The notes under the pieces: generated by a model | The model's database searches: none | The model's input: the letters and a program-made list of their open reading frames with translations, nothing else | What the model was told of the DNA's origin: nothing | Assembly (NCBI GenBank): GCA_030018695.1 | Contig: JASEHI010000030.1 | Coordinates: forward strand, 1-32,055 | Source of the DNA: Anaerolineales bacterium | GTDB lineage: Bacteria > Chloroflexota > Anaerolineae > Anaerolineales > Villigracilaceae | Length of the DNA: 32,055 nt | Reading direction: 5' to 3' | Program-made: the position numbers and the translations under genes | Shown: one piece after another, positions 29,781 through 32,055 of the stretch | Position numbering within the stretch: the first letter of the stretch is position 1 | How the letters are laid out: each line of letters starts with the position of its first letter

Positions 29781-31070
29781 ATGAAAATTGCCATTATCGG
29801 CGCCGGCTTCGGCGGCATGGCTGCCGCGTATGACTTGCGTAAAGCCGGTCACGAAGTGACCATCTACGAATCGGCGGACTATGTCGGCGGGCTGGCCAGC
29901 GGGTTCAAGGAGCCGCATTGGGACTGGTCGGCTGAGAAATTCTATCATCACTGGTTCGCCAGCGACAAGCACATGCTCGGCCTGATCGAAGAACTCGGCT
30001 GGAAGGATAAAGTGCTCTTTCCGCGCCCGTATACGGTCATGTACCACGCAGGGAAATTCTACCCGTTTGATTCCATCCTCAAAGCCCTGCTCTTTCCCGG
30101 GCTGGGATTCGGGATCAATAAAATCCGTTTCGGGCTTGTGGGCGTGTTCTTACGGCTGACGAATAACTGGAAAGCTCTCGAAAATTATACAGTGGACGAA
30201 TGGCTGCGCAAGTGGGCCGGGGATAAAGTCTACGAGATGATGTGGCAGCCGCTCGTCGTCGGCAAATTCGGCGAGCGCTATTACAAACAGGTCAACATGG
30301 CCTGGATGTGGGCGCGGCTCAAAGCGCGCACGACGCGGCTGGGGACGTTCGAGGGCGGGTTCCAGAAGTTCGCCGACATGTTCGCAGACCGGCTGCGGGG
30401 GATGGGGGTCGAGATCCGCTTGCAGACGCCGGTGACGCGCCTCGAGCGGGAGGCAGGCTCAAGTCAGGTAAGCGTCCGCAGTGAGACGACCGAGATGTAT
30501 GACCAGGCCCTGGTCACGCTCTCGCCCGAAGCGCTGACCCGGCTCGTCCCGTCTTTACCCGAAAAGTATTTGCACGGATTACGGAGCATGAAGTCCATGG
30601 GCGCGGTGGTGATGGCCGTGGCGCTCAAATATCAACTCTCAGAGGAGGGCTACTACTGGTACAACCTGCCGAAGTCGGCGGGCTACCCGTTCCTGGCGCT
30701 GGTGGAGCATACGAATTACGTTTCGCCGGAGCGCTTCGGCGGCGAACACATCGTTTACATGGGCGATTACCTGGAGCCGGAGCATGAGTTCTTCCGCCTG
30801 AGCCAGGAGGAGCTGCTGGAACACTTCCTGCCTGCCTTGAAGAAGTTCAACCCAAAGTTCAAGCGGGACTGGGTACGCAAGGCCTGGCTGTTCCGCACCG
30901 CCTATGCCCAGCCCGTGCCGCTGGTGAATCACTCGCAAAATATACCGGATATTACGACGCCGCTGGAGGGGCTGTACTTTGCTTCGATGAGCCAGGTGCA
31001 CCCATGGGACCGGGGGACGAATTTTGCGGTGGAGATTGGGAGGCGAGCGGCGAGGTTGATGATGGGTTAG
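29781..31070 (+). CDS. FAD-dependent amine oxidase / protoporphyrinogen oxidase-like protein
   Basis: A 429-residue flavoprotein. FAD binding is shown by IAIIGAGFGGMAAAYDLRKAGHEVTIYESADYVGGLASGF. The middle contains YTVDEWLRKWAGDKVYEMMWQPLVVGKFGERY and the end LYFASMSQVHPWDRGTNFAVEIGRRAARLM, a pattern seen in PpoX-like proteins of glycolipid and carotenoid gene clusters. The substrate is unknown. CAGGAG precedes the ATG. It follows the flippase and the hypothetical gene with its own -10 box, and it converges on lexA, with a shared terminator between. Confidence 0.9.
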   Translation: MKIAIIGAGFGGMAAAYDLRKAGHEVTIYESADYVGGLASGFKEPHWDWSAEKFYHHWFASDKHMLGLIEELGWKDKVLFPRPYTVMYHAGKFYPFDSILKALLFPGLGFGINKIRFGLVGVFLRLTNNWKALENYTVDEWLRKWAGDKVYEMMWQPLVVGKFGERYYKQVNMAWMWARLKARTTRLGTFEGGFQKFADMFADRLRGMGVEIRLQTPVTRLEREAGSSQVSVRSETTEMYDQALVTLSPEALTRLVPSLPEKYLHGLRSMKSMGAVVMAVALKYQLSEEGYYWYNLPKSAGYPFLALVEHTNYVSPERFGGEHIVYMGDYLEPEHEFFRLSQEELLEHFLPALKKFNPKFKRDWVRKAWLFRTAYAQPVPLVNHSQNIPDITTPLEGLYFASMSQVHPWDRGTNFAVEIGRRAARLMMG

Positions 31071-31075
31071 AGGTG

Positions 31076-31124
31076 AAACGTGATGCGTGAAACGTAAAAC
31101 GTAAAACGTGATACGGAAAACGTG
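31076..31124. repeat. Period-7 AAACGTA tandem array (seven units)
   Basis: Seven consecutive 7-bp units in phase, consensus AAACGTG/A, directly after the oxidoreductase stop codon and before the bidirectional terminator. Related words make up the hairpin at 4130-4177. Confidence 0.85.
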
Positions 31125-31160
31125 AACGCCCTTTCCGGGAGGAGAGGGCGTTTATTTTCG
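31125..31160. terminator. Bidirectional terminator between the oxidoreductase gene and lexA
   Basis: AACGCCCTTTCC (31125-31136) pairs with GGAGAGGGCGTT (31141-31152) around a 4-base loop, followed on the plus strand by TATTTTCGTTTT. On the minus strand the T-run is weaker. It ends two convergent transcripts. Confidence 0.8.
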
Positions 31161-31174
31161 TTTTGCGTTTTGGT

Positions 31175-31897
31175 TTATGCTGCGGTTGATTCGACCTTAC
31201 GAATGACAACCACCACTTTGCCTTGTATCTTGACCGCCTTGGGGTTGTTGACGTAGATTGGCTGCAGAGTGGGATTGGCCGGTTGCAGGCGAATACGGCC
31301 TTTTTCCCTGAAGAAATACTTGAGCGTGGTCTCGTCTTTGTCTTCCAGCCATACGGCAACCATCTCGCCGTTGTTGGCCTGTTCGGCGTGTTTCATGATG
31401 ACAATATCGCCGTCATTGACCATGGCGTCAATCATCGAGTCGCCTTGTACCTCCAGGGCAAAAAGCTCAGTGCCTTTTTCGCGCCGCGGGAGCAGGCTGC
31501 GCGCGATGTTGATGCTGCTTTCGACATCGTAGTAGTTGAAATCCGAGGACGGAACCGGCACCGGCGCGCTGGCGAAGATACGGCCGACGATGGGGATGCT
31601 GAGCAGTTCGTCTGCCACGGCGACAACGTTATGGACAGCCTCAGCCACGCGTTGAGATACGCTGAGTTCGGGTTCTTTGGTCAACCGTACCGCGCGCGAG
31701 AACTTGGGGTCGCGTTCGATCAGACCCAACTCGGACAACTGCTTGAGGTAATAAGTGACGACTGATGTGGATGAAATCCCGGTCGCCTCGCCGATCTCGC
31801 GGATGGAGGGAGGGTATCCGTACTCGTTGAGCCGCCTATCTAAATAGTTTAAGATGTTATGATGTCGTTCAGTTAAGCCTCTGCGCGTTCTGACCAT
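31175..31897 (-). CDS. lexA: LexA repressor with a non-canonical cleavage site
   Basis: A 240-residue LexA. The N-terminal winged helix (LTERHHNILNYLDRRLNEYG, PSIREIGEATGISSTSVVTYYLKQL) binds SOS boxes. A linker of about 30 residues follows. The S24 protease part has the catalytic Ser154 in VQGDSMIDAM and Lys193 in TTLKYFF. The cleavage loop reads IPIVGRIFASAPVPVP: Ala109-Ser110 stands where Ala-Gly is standard (E. coli Ala84-Gly85). The ATG at 31897 follows AAGGAAGG. The promoter has a GAACATACGTTC box between -35 and -10, showing autoregulation. A second copy of the MITE-like element starts about 107 bp upstream. Confidence 0.95.
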   Translation of the reverse strand: MVRTRRGLTERHHNILNYLDRRLNEYGYPPSIREIGEATGISSTSVVTYYLKQLSELGLIERDPKFSRAVRLTKEPELSVSQRVAEAVHNVVAVADELLSIPIVGRIFASAPVPVPSSDFNYYDVESSINIARSLLPRREKGTELFALEVQGDSMIDAMVNDGDIVIMKHAEQANNGEMVAVWLEDKDETTLKYFFREKGRIRLQPANPTLQPIYVNNPKAVKIQGKVVVVIRKVESTAA

Positions 31898-31938
31898 AAG
31901 AGCCTTCCTTTCGTGGCGAATCGTACATTTGTGCTAAC

Positions 31939-31968
31939 ATAATAACACGAACATACGTTCTGTGTCAA
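31939..31968 (-). promoter_or_regulatory. lexA promoter with SOS box
   Basis: On the minus strand, TTGACA (31963-31968) and TATTAT (31939-31944) are 18 bases apart. CGAACATACGTTC (31948-31960) lies in the spacer; GAAC-N4-GTTC is the LexA (DinR-type) operator known from Gram-positive bacteria. Confidence 0.88.
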
Positions 31969-32004
31969 GCGCTTTTCGGCACTTTTTAGGAGGGTTTATC
32001 AAAT

Positions 32005-32055
32005 GGGTGTGTTTCATTTCAGTTGAAACCGTCCCGAAGGTTGGCAAAAAACGAT
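32005..32055. mobile_element. Second copy of the 109-bp MITE-like element, cut by the window end
   Basis: These 51 bases are identical to 28036-28086, beginning with the terminal repeat GGGTGTGTTT. The right half lies beyond the window. The copy is upstream of lexA. Confidence 0.92.

Overview
The window reads as a chromosomal segment of a moderately GC-rich bacterium, most probably Chloroflexota, class Anaerolineae. This placement comes from protein style: a LexA preceded by a GAAC-N4-GTTC box, a 7TM-PAS-GAF histidine kinase next to a TPR protein, the form of CoaBC, and a membrane PIN-TRAM protein. No rRNA or tRNA gene is visible and I did not test the placement by phylogeny. No complete transposase, prophage or CRISPR array is visible.

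Layout. 1-9.8 kb is almost entirely minus strand: a GyrI-like protein, YjbQ, an MBL-fold hydrolase, a broken streptomycin-kinase-like gene, a MazE/MazF module, a nitroreductase, a GH1 beta-glucosidase, an RlmB/TrmH-type rRNA methyltransferase, a nucleotidyltransferase pair, CysS and a PIN-TRAM membrane protein. 9.8-10.5 kb is mostly non-coding and holds a 172-bp transposon-like element. 10.5-23.5 kb is plus strand: dihydrolipoamide dehydrogenase, an MNT/HEPN pair, an orphan AbrB-type protein, GlpD, a three-gene signalling operon (TPR protein, histidine kinase, LuxR-type response regulator), CoaBC, a phosphoesterase, a DUF4349 lipoprotein and RsmG. 23.6-28.0 kb is minus strand: a truncated HEPN gene behind an intact MNT gene, a cupin, RecF, peptide deformylase and a cyclic-nucleotide-binding membrane protein. 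28.2-31.1 kb is plus strand: a flippase-like membrane protein, an unknown protein and a FAD oxidoreductase. LexA (minus) closes the window.

Most genes are housekeeping, but the space between them is unusual. There are two different MITE-like elements. One (9989-10160) has 13-bp perfect terminal inverted repeats abutted by a 10-bp perfect target duplication. The other (28036-28144) is 109 bp with an 8-bp near-perfect duplication, and its first 51 bases recur exactly at the window end, upstream of lexA. Many gene junctions carry short degenerate tandem arrays with a strict 7- or 8-bp period. Short palindromes resembling CTGAGCC-N-TCGAAG also occur, one inside cysS.

Six genes have a -10 box (four of them extended TGN type, two more without it) ending 6-8 bases before the start codon, which predicts leaderless transcripts. 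Toxin-antitoxin-type modules are dense: MazEF, MNT/HEPN, MNT with a truncated HEPN, an orphan AbrB and an NTase pair. LexA has Ala-Ser where the self-cleavage Ala-Gly is expected, yet keeps a well-formed SOS box inside its own promoter.
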